Assembly (NCBI GenBank): GCA_028281765.1
Contig: JANQJF010000050.1
Location: 62,001 to 126,000, forward strand
Length of the DNA stretch: 64,000 bases
Origin: Planctomycetota bacterium
Lineage (GTDB): Bacteria; Planctomycetota; UBA1135; UBA2386
Direction of reading: 5' to 3'
The position numbers and the translations under genes were made by a program. Below, piece by piece: positions 44,975 through 54,168 of the stretch; positions within the stretch are counted from its first letter, which is position 1, and each line of letters begins with the position of its first letter. The notes beneath the pieces were generated by a model, which had not been told where the DNA came from, did not search any database, and saw nothing but the letters and a program-made list of their open reading frames with translations.

Positions 44975-47701
44975 CTAGCGTCCGGCTGCCTCGGGATCGC
45001 GTGCGGCCTCCACTACACGTAGCGCGTCGCGCGCTCGTGCGAGATCTTCCGATCGGCCGGCCCCCTCGTAGACCGAGACCAAGCAACGCAACGCGGCCTG
45101 CGTCTCCGGCGACGCTGGTCCGGTCTGTCGGCGGCTCGCGTCGAGGCACCGTTCGAGCGTCTCCGCGGCTTCGTCGTATCGACGCAGCCTCGTCAGGCAC
45201 ACGCCCTCGCACAACCAGGCCGCGGTCGAGGTGCGGTCCGGTTCCAGAAGGGCGCGGTCTTTCTCGGACTGCCGGATCAGCTCCAGCCCTTCCTCTGCGC
45301 GAGACTGACTCATGAGCCAGAATGCGTAGTCCTGCGCCGCGCGGGCGGCCGCCTCGTGGCGCACGCCGTAGCGACTGCGCGCGGCGCGCATGGCCTCGGC
45401 GAACAGCGGGCCGGCGCGCTCGGCGTCGCCGGATCCCTGGAACGCCGCGGCGGCCATGCGGAGGATGCGCAGCGTGTGCGCGTGATCCGGCCCGAGCACG
45501 CGTTCGCAGTGAACCAGGGTCGGTTCGGCGATCTCCGCGGCTTCCGCGTTCCGGCCCTGCGTGAGCAGGACCCACATCAGGTTCATCGACGACGCGAGGG
45601 TGTGTTCGTGGTCCTCGCCGAGGCGCTCGGCGAACACGCGGCGCGCGCGGCGGTGCGCGCGTTCGGCGAACTCCAGGTCGCCGTCCCGACGCGCGACCTG
45701 TCCGAGCAGGTCCAGCGCGTGCACCGTCTCGAAGTGATCGTGCCCGAGGGTGCGTTCGAATTGCTCCAACGCCTCCGAGAGAAGCTCGCGCGCGGCGTCG
45801 CCGTCCCCGAGATCGAACATCATCTTCCCGAGGTTGCACTTCGTGATGATGGTCCTGCGATTGTCTTCGCCGAGCACCTCGCCGCGAAGTTCCAAAACCG
45901 CCGAATACTCTCGAATCGCCTCGTCGGTGTGCTGCGCGGTCTTGAGAATTTGCGCGAAGTTGTGACGCGTGAGCAGCGTCGCGGGATCGCGCTCGCCAAG
46001 CACGCGCGTGCGCACGTCCAGCGCGTGCCGGATCATCTCGAGCGCCGCGTCGAGTTCGTCGAGCGACCAGAGCGTCATCGCGAGCGAGTCTTCGGTGTCG
46101 ACGGTGTCGAGCGCATCGGGGCCCGAGTGCTCGCGCCGCAGCTCGAGTGCGCGCGTCAAGTGGATCCGAGCCGCGTCGTAGACGGAAAGGCTGTCGTAGG
46201 TGTCCCCGATGACGTGACGGATGCGAGCTTCGAGGTCGGGCTCGTCGCCGAACTCCATCGGAATGCGTAGCGATGCCGAGTCGAGGGCCTCTCGCATCGT
46301 GTAGTCCTTGCCGCGCGCGATCGAGTTCGCTTGCTCGAGGATGTCCTCGAGGAACTCGGCGATCCGCGTGGTGCGACCTTGCTCCGCGCGGATGCGCTCG
46401 TTTTGGCGCTGCACTTCCGCGTGTTGCTCCAGGATGCGCGTGTTCTGGTTCTGGATCCGCGTGTTCTGCTCGGTGATCTGCAGATACTGCCAGGAAACCG
46501 CGGCGAGTCCGGTGACGACGAGCACGGCGGCGATGGTCGCGATGGTGAATGCGGCGCGATGACGCCGGGCGAGCTTGCGGAGCTGATAGAGCGCGGTCGG
46601 CGGGCGGGCCGTGATCGGTCGATCGGCGAGGAAGTTGCGCAGGTCCTGCCGTAGCTCCGACGCGGATTGGTAGCGCGCGGACGGATCCTTCTCGAGCGCC
46701 TTCCCGACGATCACCTCCAGGTCCCCGGCCAGCGTCCGATCGTGATCGCCGAGTGGTGGAGCGTCTTCTTCGACGATGATCCGGGCCGCGGCGGGGAGTG
46801 ACGTGTCTTCGAGCTCGTGGGGCAGTCGCCCGGCCAGCAGCTGGAACGCGATGACTCCGAGCGAGTAGACGTCGGCGCGCGCGTCGACCGTGCGGCCGTC
46901 GATCTGCTCGGGGCTCGCGTAGTTGAGCGTGCCGAGCATCTGGCCATCCTGCGTCAGCTCGGTGTGCTGGGCTTCGCCCGGAGACGAGAGGCGCGCGATC
47001 CCGAAGTCGATGACCTTGGCGCGACCGTGCCGGTCGACGAGAACGTTCGCCGGCTTGAGGTCGCGATGCACGACGCCTTGCAGGTGACCGTGGTGCACGG
47101 CGTCGCATATCTCACAGAGGAGTTCGATTCTGCGCTCGCGCTCGAGCTGCTCGTCTTGGACGAAGGTCGCGAGGTCGCGTGCGCCTTCGATGCACTCCAT
47201 CGCGAAAAACGGCACGCCCGCGTCGTCGGTTGCTCCTGGCGGAGTAAACGTGCCGGACTCGAAGACTTGGGCGATGCCGGGATGGCGCAGCTGCGCGAGG
47301 ATCTCGGACTCGAAGAGAAAGCGTCGTGCACTGCTCGCCGAGCGGAGGCCGTGGTTCATGACCTTGACCGCCACGGTGCGGGACGGGTTGGTCTGGGTCG
47401 CTTCGTAGACGACGCCCATGCCGCCCGCGCCGATCGTGCGTTCGATCATGTAGCGGCCGACGTGGTCGCCGGGCAGCAGTGGGGGGCACGACGGCCGCAG
47501 TGCGTCGAACGCTGGCGTGCGATCGAGCAGGGCGGTGCCGTCGTCCGTGGCTTCGTCCGAAGCGAGGAGCTGTTCGACTTCATGCCGTAGCTCGTCGTCT
47601 TCGCCACAGCGTGTGCGGACGAAGTCGAGACGGTCCGCGGCGCGCACGTCGAGCGCTTCCTCGAACACGGCGCGGATCTCCTGCCACCGCTCAGGTTTCA
47701 T
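44975..47701 (-). CDS. Transmembrane Ser/Thr kinase with coiled coil and TPR ectodomain
   Basis: 908 residues. Kinase domain about residues 80-345: IGAGGMGVVYEA, VAVKVM, HRDLKPANVLV, DFGIA, GTLNYASPEQ. Membrane helix at about 380-405 (FTIATIAAVLVVTGLAAVSW). A coiled coil follows with tandem repeats (TEQNTRIQNQNTRILEQHAEVQRQNERI). The remaining 450 residues are tetratricopeptide repeats of the kinesin-light-chain type, recognisable by the LxxR/LGxxHxxT pattern (RVLGERDPATLLTRHNFAQIL, EVLGEDNRRTIITKCNLGKMM, RTLGHDHFETVHALDLLGQV, ERLGEDHEHTLASSMNLM). The sigma gene precedes it and overlaps it by 11 bases, so both are translated from one mRNA. Typical of planctomycete kinase/sigma pairs. Confidence 0.93.
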   Translation of the reverse strand: MKPERWQEIRAVFEEALDVRAADRLDFVRTRCGEDDELRHEVEQLLASDEATDDGTALLDRTPAFDALRPSCPPLLPGDHVGRYMIERTIGAGGMGVVYEATQTNPSRTVAVKVMNHGLRSASSARRFLFESEILAQLRHPGIAQVFESGTFTPPGATDDAGVPFFAMECIEGARDLATFVQDEQLERERRIELLCEICDAVHHGHLQGVVHRDLKPANVLVDRHGRAKVIDFGIARLSSPGEAQHTELTQDGQMLGTLNYASPEQIDGRTVDARADVYSLGVIAFQLLAGRLPHELEDTSLPAAARIIVEEDAPPLGDHDRTLAGDLEVIVGKALEKDPSARYQSASELRQDLRNFLADRPITARPPTALYQLRKLARRHRAAFTIATIAAVLVVTGLAAVSWQYLQITEQNTRIQNQNTRILEQHAEVQRQNERIRAEQGRTTRIAEFLEDILEQANSIARGKDYTMREALDSASLRIPMEFGDEPDLEARIRHVIGDTYDSLSVYDAARIHLTRALELRREHSGPDALDTVDTEDSLAMTLWSLDELDAALEMIRHALDVRTRVLGERDPATLLTRHNFAQILKTAQHTDEAIREYSAVLELRGEVLGEDNRRTIITKCNLGKMMFDLGDGDAARELLSEALEQFERTLGHDHFETVHALDLLGQVARRDGDLEFAERAHRRARRVFAERLGEDHEHTLASSMNLMWVLLTQGRNAEAAEIAEPTLVHCERVLGPDHAHTLRILRMAAAAFQGSGDAERAGPLFAEAMRAARSRYGVRHEAAARAAQDYAFWLMSQSRAEEGLELIRQSEKDRALLEPDRTSTAAWLCEGVCLTRLRRYDEAAETLERCLDASRRQTGPASPETQAALRCLVSVYEGAGRSEDLARARDALRVVEAARDPEAAGR

Positions 47702-48290
47702 CGGAGTCCTGCTTCATTTCGCGCATCAGCCACGCGCGCGCCGTGCGCCAACCGCGCTGGACGCTGCGCTCCGACGTGCCGAGAGCGACGCCGATCTCGC
47801 GGTCCTTGAGTCCGCCGAAGAACCGCAGCTCGACGATCTGCGCCAGCTGCGGATCGAACGACTCGAGGCGGGACAGCGTCTCGTCGACCGCGAGCAGGCT
47901 CTCGGGTCCGTGGGCGCCGTCCGCGACGTCGTCGACGAGGGTGACCTTTTGCCAGTTCGCACCGCCGCGCTTGTCCGTCTGTCGGGCCCGTGCGTGATCG
48001 ATCAACGCGCGCCGCATCGCCCGTGCCGCGACTCGCAGGAAGTGGACGCGGTCGTTCCAGCGCGCGTCCTCGGTCCCGATCAGGCGGAGGAACGCCTCGT
48101 GCACGAGCGCGGTCGGCTGCATCGTGTGATCCGATCGTTCCCGCTGCATCAGCTGCGCGGCAACCTGGTGCAGCTCGTGGTAGAGAACCTCGAGCAGCTC
48201 GGTGGACGCCTCGGAATCGCCGCTCTCGAGGCGCTTGAGCAGGCGTGTCGCCGCGACGGCGCGTTCGGATGGAGGCGTGGAGTCGGTCAC
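47691..48290 (-). CDS. ECF-type sigma factor (TIGR02999-like)
   Basis: 199 residues from GTG 48290. The helix LYHELHQVAAQLMQRERSDHTMQPTALVHEAFLRLIG is the characteristic region of this sigma subgroup; region 4 is FDPQLAQIVELRFFGGLKDREIGVALGTSERSVQRGWR. The subgroup is commonly found beside large kinases with TPR domains, as here, where its stop overlaps the kinase start by 11 bases. Frame is open upstream to 48356 but that leader reads as non-conserved. Confidence 0.92.
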   Translation of the reverse strand: MTDSTPPSERAVAATRLLKRLESGDSEASTELLEVLYHELHQVAAQLMQRERSDHTMQPTALVHEAFLRLIGTEDARWNDRVHFLRVAARAMRRALIDHARARQTDKRGGANWQKVTLVDDVADGAHGPESLLAVDETLSRLESFDPQLAQIVELRFFGGLKDREIGVALGTSERSVQRGWRTARAWLMREMKQDSDET

Positions 48291-48366
48291 CCAGCTATTC
48301 TCGGGTGGGATCTGAGCCGCGACAAGGCGGCGCACTCGCGGTGGCGTGAAGCCCATGGGATCGGCG

Positions 48367-48453
48367 TCAGCTCGCGAAGAGCGCGCGGGCCATGAGAAGG
48401 GCGCTCGCGAGCGCGAAGGTCAGGATGCGGGCCAGGGGGGTGGAATCGGACAC
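48367..48453 (-). CDS. Possible small single-span membrane peptide
   Basis: 28-residue frame from GTG 48453: SDSTPLARILTFALASALLMARALFAS, one hydrophobic span. It lies directly upstream of the sigma/kinase operon on the same strand. No clear ribosome binding site, and no homologue known to me; a small anti-sigma-like peptide is conceivable but unsupported. The interval 48291-48578 otherwise holds only the hairpin at 48497-48554. Confidence 0.25.
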   Translation of the reverse strand: MSDSTPLARILTFALASALLMARALFAS

Positions 48454-48496
48454 GTAAGGGCTCGGAGGGTGGAGTGGCTCCCGTCCTAAAGGCGTG

Positions 48497-48554
48497 GGGC
48501 GGGACGGAACTCCGCCAGGAATCTGACGGAATTGTTCGGCGGAGCGGCCCCGCC
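48497..48554. terminator. Imperfect hairpin downstream of the sorbosone-dehydrogenase-like gene
   Basis: CTCCGCC (48510-48516) pairs with GGCGGAG (48538-48544); an outer GGGGC (about 48497-48501) pairs with GCCCC (about 48547-48551). On the minus strand this lies just after the stop of the gene at 48579-51113. No T-run; terminator role inferred from position. Confidence 0.4.
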
Positions 48555-48578
48555 TACCCCCGAGTCTCCGAGGCCGCG

Positions 48579-51113
48579 CTACAGCGTGAGCTGCAGCGGC
48601 ACCGCGTTGCTCGCATACACGAACCCCACGGCCGGGTCGTACACCACGTACGCGTGATGAATCGACAGCCCGGCGAGCGCCAGCGGCGTACCGAGCGGCA
48701 GCGTCAGCGTCGCGCTCCCGTCCCCGTTCGCGTCCAGCGGACCGAGCGTGTTCATCAGGATCGCCGTGTTCGGATTGAGCATCGTCAGGTTGAGCCACGG
48801 GTCGACGGCGGCCGAGCCCGGGTTGAGTGGTAGGGTCAGCCCGCCGCCGAGCGCGATGCCCGGCATGGTGCCCGACGACGAACCGAGCAGCCAATACGTC
48901 TTGCCAGCGAAGCCCGCGTCGGCGTCGATCGTGAATTGCACGCTGCCGCCGGTCGACAGCGTGATCACGTCGGTGTCTGCGGCGAGCGGATCGCACTCGT
49001 CGGGCAGGCCGTTGCCGTCGAGGTCGTGGACCATGCCCGTCGCGATCTCACACCAGTCCGGTGTCCCGCTGCCGTTGCAGTCATCGGAGGTGGACGGGCT
49101 GTAGCGGACGCGGATGACTCGCGCGCCGACGGCTGTTGGCCCGGTGGTGTTCTGGTCCTTGTAGAGCTCGGTGAAGTAGAGACCGTCGGGACCCGCGGCG
49201 AGTCCGCACACCGTCGCGCGCCCGGTGCCGGTGTACTCGAGGAACGTCGTCGGCCCGCTGACGAGCGCGCCGGACGCGTCGAGCTCCCACTCGGTGATGC
49301 GCTTGCCGTTGGCCTGTTGACCGTTCGCGTACGTCGGGCCGGACTCCGTGACGAATGCGCGGTCGAACTTCTCCGGGGGGAACCCGCTGCCGCCGAACGT
49401 CTCGGGCTGGATGAACTCGATGTTCACCGGGCCGGTCGCAGGTTGCCAGTTGTAGAGCGCGAAGTTGAACATGTGGCTGTCCGACCCCGACCAGAGGTAG
49501 TCGCGGCCAGCGACGGCCTTCGCGAAGCGGTCGACGCTGGGACCGTTCTCGACGAAGTAGCGCGAGTTGTCCGCGGCACGCCACGCCCCGCCGAACGGGT
49601 TGCGCACGCCGAGGCAGTAGATGTAGTCACGCGAATTGATCGTCGACGGGTTGTAGAAGGGGTTGCTCGTGTCCGGTGACCCGTCGAGGTTCATCCGTAG
49701 GATCTTGCCGCGATACGAACTGAAGTTGCGTGACGTGGACGCATTGAACCCATCGCCCATGTGGCAGTAGAGTTTGCCGTCGATGATCTCGAGGTTCGAG
49801 ATCTGGTGCGACTGGCCCTGGTTTTCGCCGGCCATGTAGAGGATGGTCGTCTCATTGGCCGCGGTGAGTCCGCCGTCGTTGCTCGACAGGCGGATGATGC
49901 GCGGTTCGTGGTCGTTGCTCGGGCCGGGTTCGTCGCGCAGCAGGGAGGCGAAGACGTCCCCCGAAACCGGGTCGACGGCGATCCCCGTCAGGCCCTGCTC
50001 GCCGCTCCCCGGAAACGCGCCCGTCGGCGTGAAGTCGACCAGGCCCGTGGCGTAGTTGCTCATCGTTCCGTCGTTCGTCACGACCTTGATCGCGCCGTAG
50101 AGCTCGGTGACGTAGAACTTCGGGTCCCCGGGGTTCGGCCCGGGATTGGGCACGAACGCGATGTTGATGGGGAGCTGCAGGTTCTCGGCGACGACGTCGA
50201 TTTCGTAGCCCGGCTCGTTGACGACCCACGGCACGTCTGCGCTCTGCGCGGGGTTGCTGAAGTCCGGCTGACTCTGGCTCGCGTCGCCGATGAACGTGTT
50301 GCCCTGGGCGCCGACCCAGAAGTAGGCGTCTTGCCCCGCTTGCAGGGAGATCGATGGCAGGAAAATCGTCGCCGCTTCGCAACCACTTTCGATGACGGTC
50401 AGCGTCGACTCGGGAAGGCTCAGCGGTTGGCCGCCGGCTTCGATGACGACCCGCACCGGGTCGTGGTGACTGAGCGGCCCGGGGTTGGTGATCTGATAGC
50501 CGGGTCCCGCCTGTCCGTCGAAACGAATGAACAGGTTGCCGGAGTGGTTGTCGAGGCGCAGCGACGGAGCGGGAGCGCCGCCGCCGAGATCCATGTCGGC
50601 CCCGGTCGAGTCGATCCAGCGCGGTTCCGGTGAACTCGCGACGTCGTCGAGTTCGAGCGGAATGTTCGATGTCGCCGAACCGGTCGTGAAGATCCGCTGG
50701 GAGAACGGGCTCCACTCGGTCGCCGGGTCGCCGCTGCTGTCCTTGTGTCGGACACGCAGCGAATACGCGGTCGACGGGCCGAGCGAGTCGGCGCCCGCGA
50801 GACTGTTCTCGAAGACGCCGTCACTCAGATGCGCGTGGACGGACTCGAAACCGGTGACGTTCAGGGCGGCCCACACTCGCTCGAGCGGCGCGAAGCTCCA
50901 GATTTCCCAGTCGGTGCCCGCATGCGTGTCCCCCGCGTCGACGTCCATGAACGGCGCGGTTTCGAGGTGCACGTCGAACGGACTCACCTGTTGGCCGACA
51001 GTGGCGGGTTCGGTGATCGTCGGGGCGTTCGGAGGATTGTTCTGGGCGGCAGCGAAGGACGCCGAGGCGCAGATCGAGATGGTGAGGGGGGCAAGCCGGC
51101 GGAGGTCGGGCAT
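48579..51113 (-). CDS. Secreted glucose/sorbosone dehydrogenase-like beta-propeller protein
   Basis: 844 residues. Signal peptide at the N terminus (LAPLTISICASASFAAAQ). Residues about 25-320: a fibronectin/PA14-like beta region (PNAPTITEPATVGQQVSPFDVHLE; YSLRVRHKDSSGDPATEWSPF). Residues about 335-680: a glucose/sorbosone-dehydrogenase-type propeller (NLQLPINIAFVPNPG, FYVTELYGAIKVV, GEQGLTGIAVDPVSGDVFASLL, MGDGFNASTSRNFSSYRGKILRMNLDGS, FENSRYFVENGPS-type strands, RVRYSP). Then a DxDxDG-like dockerin-type loop (DLDGNGLPDECDP) and the C-terminal module ending YASNAVPLQLTL. Enzymes of this fold use PQQ on sugars or aldehydes, but I cannot confirm the catalytic residues here. Divergent from the LamG gene. 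Confidence 0.86.
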   Translation of the reverse strand: MPDLRRLAPLTISICASASFAAAQNNPPNAPTITEPATVGQQVSPFDVHLETAPFMDVDAGDTHAGTDWEIWSFAPLERVWAALNVTGFESVHAHLSDGVFENSLAGADSLGPSTAYSLRVRHKDSSGDPATEWSPFSQRIFTTGSATSNIPLELDDVASSPEPRWIDSTGADMDLGGGAPAPSLRLDNHSGNLFIRFDGQAGPGYQITNPGPLSHHDPVRVVIEAGGQPLSLPESTLTVIESGCEAATIFLPSISLQAGQDAYFWVGAQGNTFIGDASQSQPDFSNPAQSADVPWVVNEPGYEIDVVAENLQLPINIAFVPNPGPNPGDPKFYVTELYGAIKVVTNDGTMSNYATGLVDFTPTGAFPGSGEQGLTGIAVDPVSGDVFASLLRDEPGPSNDHEPRIIRLSSNDGGLTAANETTILYMAGENQGQSHQISNLEIIDGKLYCHMGDGFNASTSRNFSSYRGKILRMNLDGSPDTSNPFYNPSTINSRDYIYCLGVRNPFGGAWRAADNSRYFVENGPSVDRFAKAVAGRDYLWSGSDSHMFNFALYNWQPATGPVNIEFIQPETFGGSGFPPEKFDRAFVTESGPTYANGQQANGKRITEWELDASGALVSGPTTFLEYTGTGRATVCGLAAGPDGLYFTELYKDQNTTGPTAVGARVIRVRYSPSTSDDCNGSGTPDWCEIATGMVHDLDGNGLPDECDPLAADTDVITLSTGGSVQFTIDADAGFAGKTYWLLGSSSGTMPGIALGGGLTLPLNPGSAAVDPWLNLTMLNPNTAILMNTLGPLDANGDGSATLTLPLGTPLALAGLSIHHAYVVYDPAVGFVYASNAVPLQLTL

Positions 51114-51205
51114 CGGAACTCCAGAGGTGAGTCGGTGCGGGGAGCATAGCGCATCGTTCGCCGAAGCGGATGCGTGCTGCCGTTCGCGAAATCGGCCGCG
51201 CGCGG

Positions 51206-51211
51206 TATGCT
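51206..51211 (+). promoter_or_regulatory. Probable -10 element (TATGCT)
   Basis: TATGCT in the context GGTATGCTGGTGG, 46 bases before the ATG at 51257. Confidence 0.4.
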
Positions 51212-51256
51212 GGTGGTGTTTCGCACTCCCTATTCCCCCTCGATCAGAGCACTCGA

Positions 51257-52396
51257 ATGGACCATCGAATCCCGATTCTCGTCACGCTCGCCGCGATCTC
51301 GGCACCGATTTCCGCACAGAACACCGCTGCCACGTTCGTGCACGGCGGTTCCGAGAACCACATCGACATCTCGCCGCACGAGTTCTTGGCGAACCCGAAC
51401 TCGATCACCGTGGAAGCGTGGGTCACCTACGACGACACCACGATGCCCGTCGACGGGCTGTTCCACTGGCCGACGATCGCGCGCTACGACGTGACCCCGA
51501 ATGCGGAGAGCTACATCCTCCGTGTGCAGGCAGCGGCGAGCAACGACACGCGGCTCGCGTTCGCGGTGCGGAGCGCGAGCACCTTCCAAGAGGTGTCCTG
51601 GACGTTCAACTCCGGTGATTTGTTGAACTGGACGCACGTGGCCGCGACGTGGGATGGCTCGACCGGAACCATCTACATCGACGGCAACCCCGTCGCGTCC
51701 TCGCCGATCGCGGGACCGATGCAGATCAACCCCTCCGCGACCGGCCTGCGCATCGGCAACGGGGACAGCACCGTGCAGGGCAATGAGATGTGGAACGGCG
51801 AGATCGACGAGCTGCGAATCTGGCCGATCGCGCGCACGCAGAACGAAATCCTCGAGACGATCAACGATGAGCTCTCGATCGTCCCGCACACCGCTTCGTT
51901 CAACTTCAACAACAGCCTGGACGACTCTTCGCTGCAGTTCCTCGTCGGCAACGAGACCGGCACCGTGCCGTTCGTCCCGGGACAAGCGCTGAACGTCGCG
52001 TCGCCGGGTGGGTTTCGCTACGGCGGGGCGACCACGAACTGCAACGATGCGCTCGTGACCGCGATCGGTTCGACCACGCGCGTCGGCAACACGGACTTCG
52101 CGATCTACTGCACGGGCGCCGCACCGGGGACGACGGGCGCAGTGTTGCTCGCGGCGAACCAGCTGTTCGCGCCTTTGCCGTTCTTCGGAATCGATTTCTG
52201 GGTCGACGTCGGCGCGCTGATCCCGATCACCCCGCCGGTGTCGGTCGGCGCGAACGGAGTCGCCGCGCTGCCGATCGGTTTGTCGGCCACGGCGCAAACC
52301 GGCCTGACGATCCACACGCAGTTCGTGTTCATCGACGCCGCGTGCGGGGCGCAGTCGCTGACTTCGTCGGAAGGGCTCACCTTCGTCACGCAGTGA
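51257..52396 (+). CDS. Secreted LamG/concanavalin-like domain protein
   Basis: 379 residues. ATG 51257 opens a signal peptide (HRIPILVTLAAISAPISAQ). Residues about 20-235 are a LamG-type jelly roll (NSITVEAWVTYDD, LLNWTHVAATWDGSTGTIYIDGNPV, GEIDELRIWPIARTQNEIL), the fold used to bind sugars or proteins in extracellular proteins. The last 110 residues (GNTDFAIYCTGAAPGTTGAVLLA ... TIHTQFVFIDAACGAQSLTSSEG) form the shared C-terminal module. Divergent from the sorbosone-dehydrogenase-like gene and convergent with modC. Confidence 0.88.
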   Translation: MDHRIPILVTLAAISAPISAQNTAATFVHGGSENHIDISPHEFLANPNSITVEAWVTYDDTTMPVDGLFHWPTIARYDVTPNAESYILRVQAAASNDTRLAFAVRSASTFQEVSWTFNSGDLLNWTHVAATWDGSTGTIYIDGNPVASSPIAGPMQINPSATGLRIGNGDSTVQGNEMWNGEIDELRIWPIARTQNEILETINDELSIVPHTASFNFNNSLDDSSLQFLVGNETGTVPFVPGQALNVASPGGFRYGGATTNCNDALVTAIGSTTRVGNTDFAIYCTGAAPGTTGAVLLAANQLFAPLPFFGIDFWVDVGALIPITPPVSVGANGVAALPIGLSATAQTGLTIHTQFVFIDAACGAQSLTSSEGLTFVTQ

Positions 52397-52399
52397 GTT

Positions 52400-52437
52400 T
52401 CGGCGTCACGGCTCGATTCACGCGCTCGTGACGCCGA
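52400..52437. terminator. Inverted repeat across the end of modC
   Basis: Eleven-base arms TCGGCGTCACG (52400-52410) and CGTGACGCCGA (52427-52437) around a 16-base loop. The right arm encodes the last modC residues. Probable end structure for the LamG transcript and possibly for the mod operon from the other side. Confidence 0.5.
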
Positions 52438-53476
52438 GCACGTGAATCGAGCGCGACTTCAGGACGACGAAGACGTCGCGTCCGCGCTCGAGCGTCAGCG
52501 CCTCGACGGCGTCGTCGGTCACGTTGACCCACCAGTCCGCATCCAGGTCCTGGAGCCGGACGCGAACCACGCGAGCGTCTCCCGACGAGCGCACTTCTTC
52601 GACGGTCGCGCCGAGCACGTTGCGCGCGGACAGCGCGATCGGTTGTTGGAGTGCGAGCATCGGCTCGTCGGCGCGGATCCCGAGGATGGCGGCGTCGCCC
52701 GGTTGCAGTCCCGATCGTGGAATGCCCAGCGAGACGTCTCCTTCGAGCATGACGCGTGCGCCGTGCTCGCTCACGGAACTGACCGTGCCGCGCACGACGT
52801 TCTCGAAGTCGGCGTCGGCGACGCCGGCGACGATCGTGGCCGGAGGCCCGTCGTCCTGAACCTCGCCCGCTTCGAGGTACTGCGCGTGGTGGCAGAGCAC
52901 TTGCACGACGGTCGGATCGTGCGAGATCACGAGCATCGGTAGGTCGAACTCTTCTTGAACGCGCACGAGGTCGCCGAGGATGCGTCGCTTGAGCGGCGCG
53001 TCGAGCGAGCTCAGCGGTTCGTCGAGGAGGAGCAGCTGCGGTTCGCTGCAGAGTGCGCGTGCGAGCGCGACGCGGTGGCGCTCGCCGCCGGACAGATCGA
53101 GAACCGACCGGTCGCGTAGGGGCGCCAACTCGAGCATGTCCAGCACGCGCTCGGCGAACTCGCCCGAGCCCGGGCTCGCGGTGACGTTCTCGAGCACGGA
53201 CCAATGGGGGAACAGAAGAATGTCCTGCGGCACATATCCGATGCGGCGTTCGGCCGGACGGACGTCGACACCCGTGGCCGAGTCGAAGAGGGTGCGTTCC
53301 CCGATTCGGATCGTGCCACGGGTCGGGCGGCGCCACCCCGCGACGATCTCGAGCAGCGTCGTCTTGCCGGCACCCGAAGGTCCGAACACGCCAACCGAAC
53401 GGGAGTCGGTCGCGAGTCGATAATCGAGTCGGAAGCCGTTCGCCTCGTGCGCCAGGTCGATGTCGAAAAACGTCAT
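52418..53476 (-). CDS. modC: Molybdate ABC transporter ATPase ModC
   Basis: 352 residues. ABC domain with Walker A GPSGAGKTT, signature LSGGERHRVALARAL, Walker B LLLLDEPLSSLDAP and H-loop VISHD. The C-terminal 110 residues are a TOBE/Mop molybdate-binding domain (IALSARNVLGATVEEV), which identifies it as ModC rather than another importer ATPase. Its start overlaps the end of modB by four bases (53473-53476). It couples ATP hydrolysis to molybdate import. Confidence 0.93.
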   Translation of the reverse strand: MTFFDIDLAHEANGFRLDYRLATDSRSVGVFGPSGAGKTTLLEIVAGWRRPTRGTIRIGERTLFDSATGVDVRPAERRIGYVPQDILLFPHWSVLENVTASPGSGEFAERVLDMLELAPLRDRSVLDLSGGERHRVALARALCSEPQLLLLDEPLSSLDAPLKRRILGDLVRVQEEFDLPMLVISHDPTVVQVLCHHAQYLEAGEVQDDGPPATIVAGVADADFENVVRGTVSSVSEHGARVMLEGDVSLGIPRSGLQPGDAAILGIRADEPMLALQQPIALSARNVLGATVEEVRSSGDARVVRVRLQDLDADWWVNVTDDAVEALTLERGRDVFVVLKSRSIHVLGVTSA

Positions 53477-54168
53477 CGGCCGGGCCTCGTTCTTCCGTGA
53501 TGGTGCGCGCCGCGACTCACGCGGCCGACCGTCGCGATTGCGACGAATGCGACCGTGACTGCGATCGCGAGCAGCACGAGGGCGCGCGTGTTTCGCCCGA
53601 CCTGGATGTCGGCGAATATCGCGAGAGCGAGGGTCTGCGTGCGCCCCGGAATGCTTCCGGCCACGAGCGCGGTCGCGCCGAACTCGCCGAGGGCGCGGCT
53701 GAATCCGAGCAGGGTCGCTGCGAAGAGGCCTCGGCCCGCGAGTGGCAACGTGATCCTGAATAGGACCTCCCCGCGCGACATCCCGAGTGAACCGGCCATC
53801 TTCTCGAGGCGGGGGTCAACGTTCTCGAACGCGACCCGCGCGGTGCGCGCGACCAGAGGGAACGCCATGACGGCCGCGGCGAGCACCGCACCGCGCCAGG
53901 TGAACAGGAGTCCGAGATCGAAGCCGAGAGTCTCGCGCCCGAGCGGGCCGTCGCGACCGAACACGAGGAGGATCGCGAAGCCGACCGCTGTCGGCGGAAG
54001 GACGAGCGGGAGTTCGGCGACGGTCTCGACGAGCGTCTTGCCTCGGAACTCACACCGCGCGAGCGCGAGGCCCGTCAACGCGCCCGGCACGAGGATCAGT
54101 GCAGTCGCGCACGTCGCGATCTTCACGCTCAGCCAGAGCGGGATCAGCGCGTCCAGCCATGCGTCCAT
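53473..54168 (-). CDS. modB: Molybdate ABC transporter permease ModB
   Basis: 231 residues, inner-membrane permease. Hydrophobic segments (ALIPLWLSVKIATCATALILVPGAL; LPLVLPPTAVGFAILLVF) and the EAA loop KMAGSLGMSRGEVLFRITLPLAGRG, followed by GFSRALGEFGATALVAG, a strong ModB hallmark. The ATG overlaps the modA stop by one base (TGATG). Confidence 0.94.
   Translation of the reverse strand: MDAWLDALIPLWLSVKIATCATALILVPGALTGLALARCEFRGKTLVETVAELPLVLPPTAVGFAILLVFGRDGPLGRETLGFDLGLLFTWRGAVLAAAVMAFPLVARTARVAFENVDPRLEKMAGSLGMSRGEVLFRITLPLAGRGLFAATLLGFSRALGEFGATALVAGSIPGRTQTLALAIFADIQVGRNTRALVLLAIAVTVAFVAIATVGRVSRGAHHHGRTRPGR

Noticed and set aside
48367..48996. Longer frame (209 residues) on the minus strand over the 3' part of the sorbosone-dehydrogenase-like gene
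   Set aside because: It runs in another frame of a strong gene and is Arg-rich; only its last 28 codons lie outside that gene and are kept as a weak small-peptide candidate.
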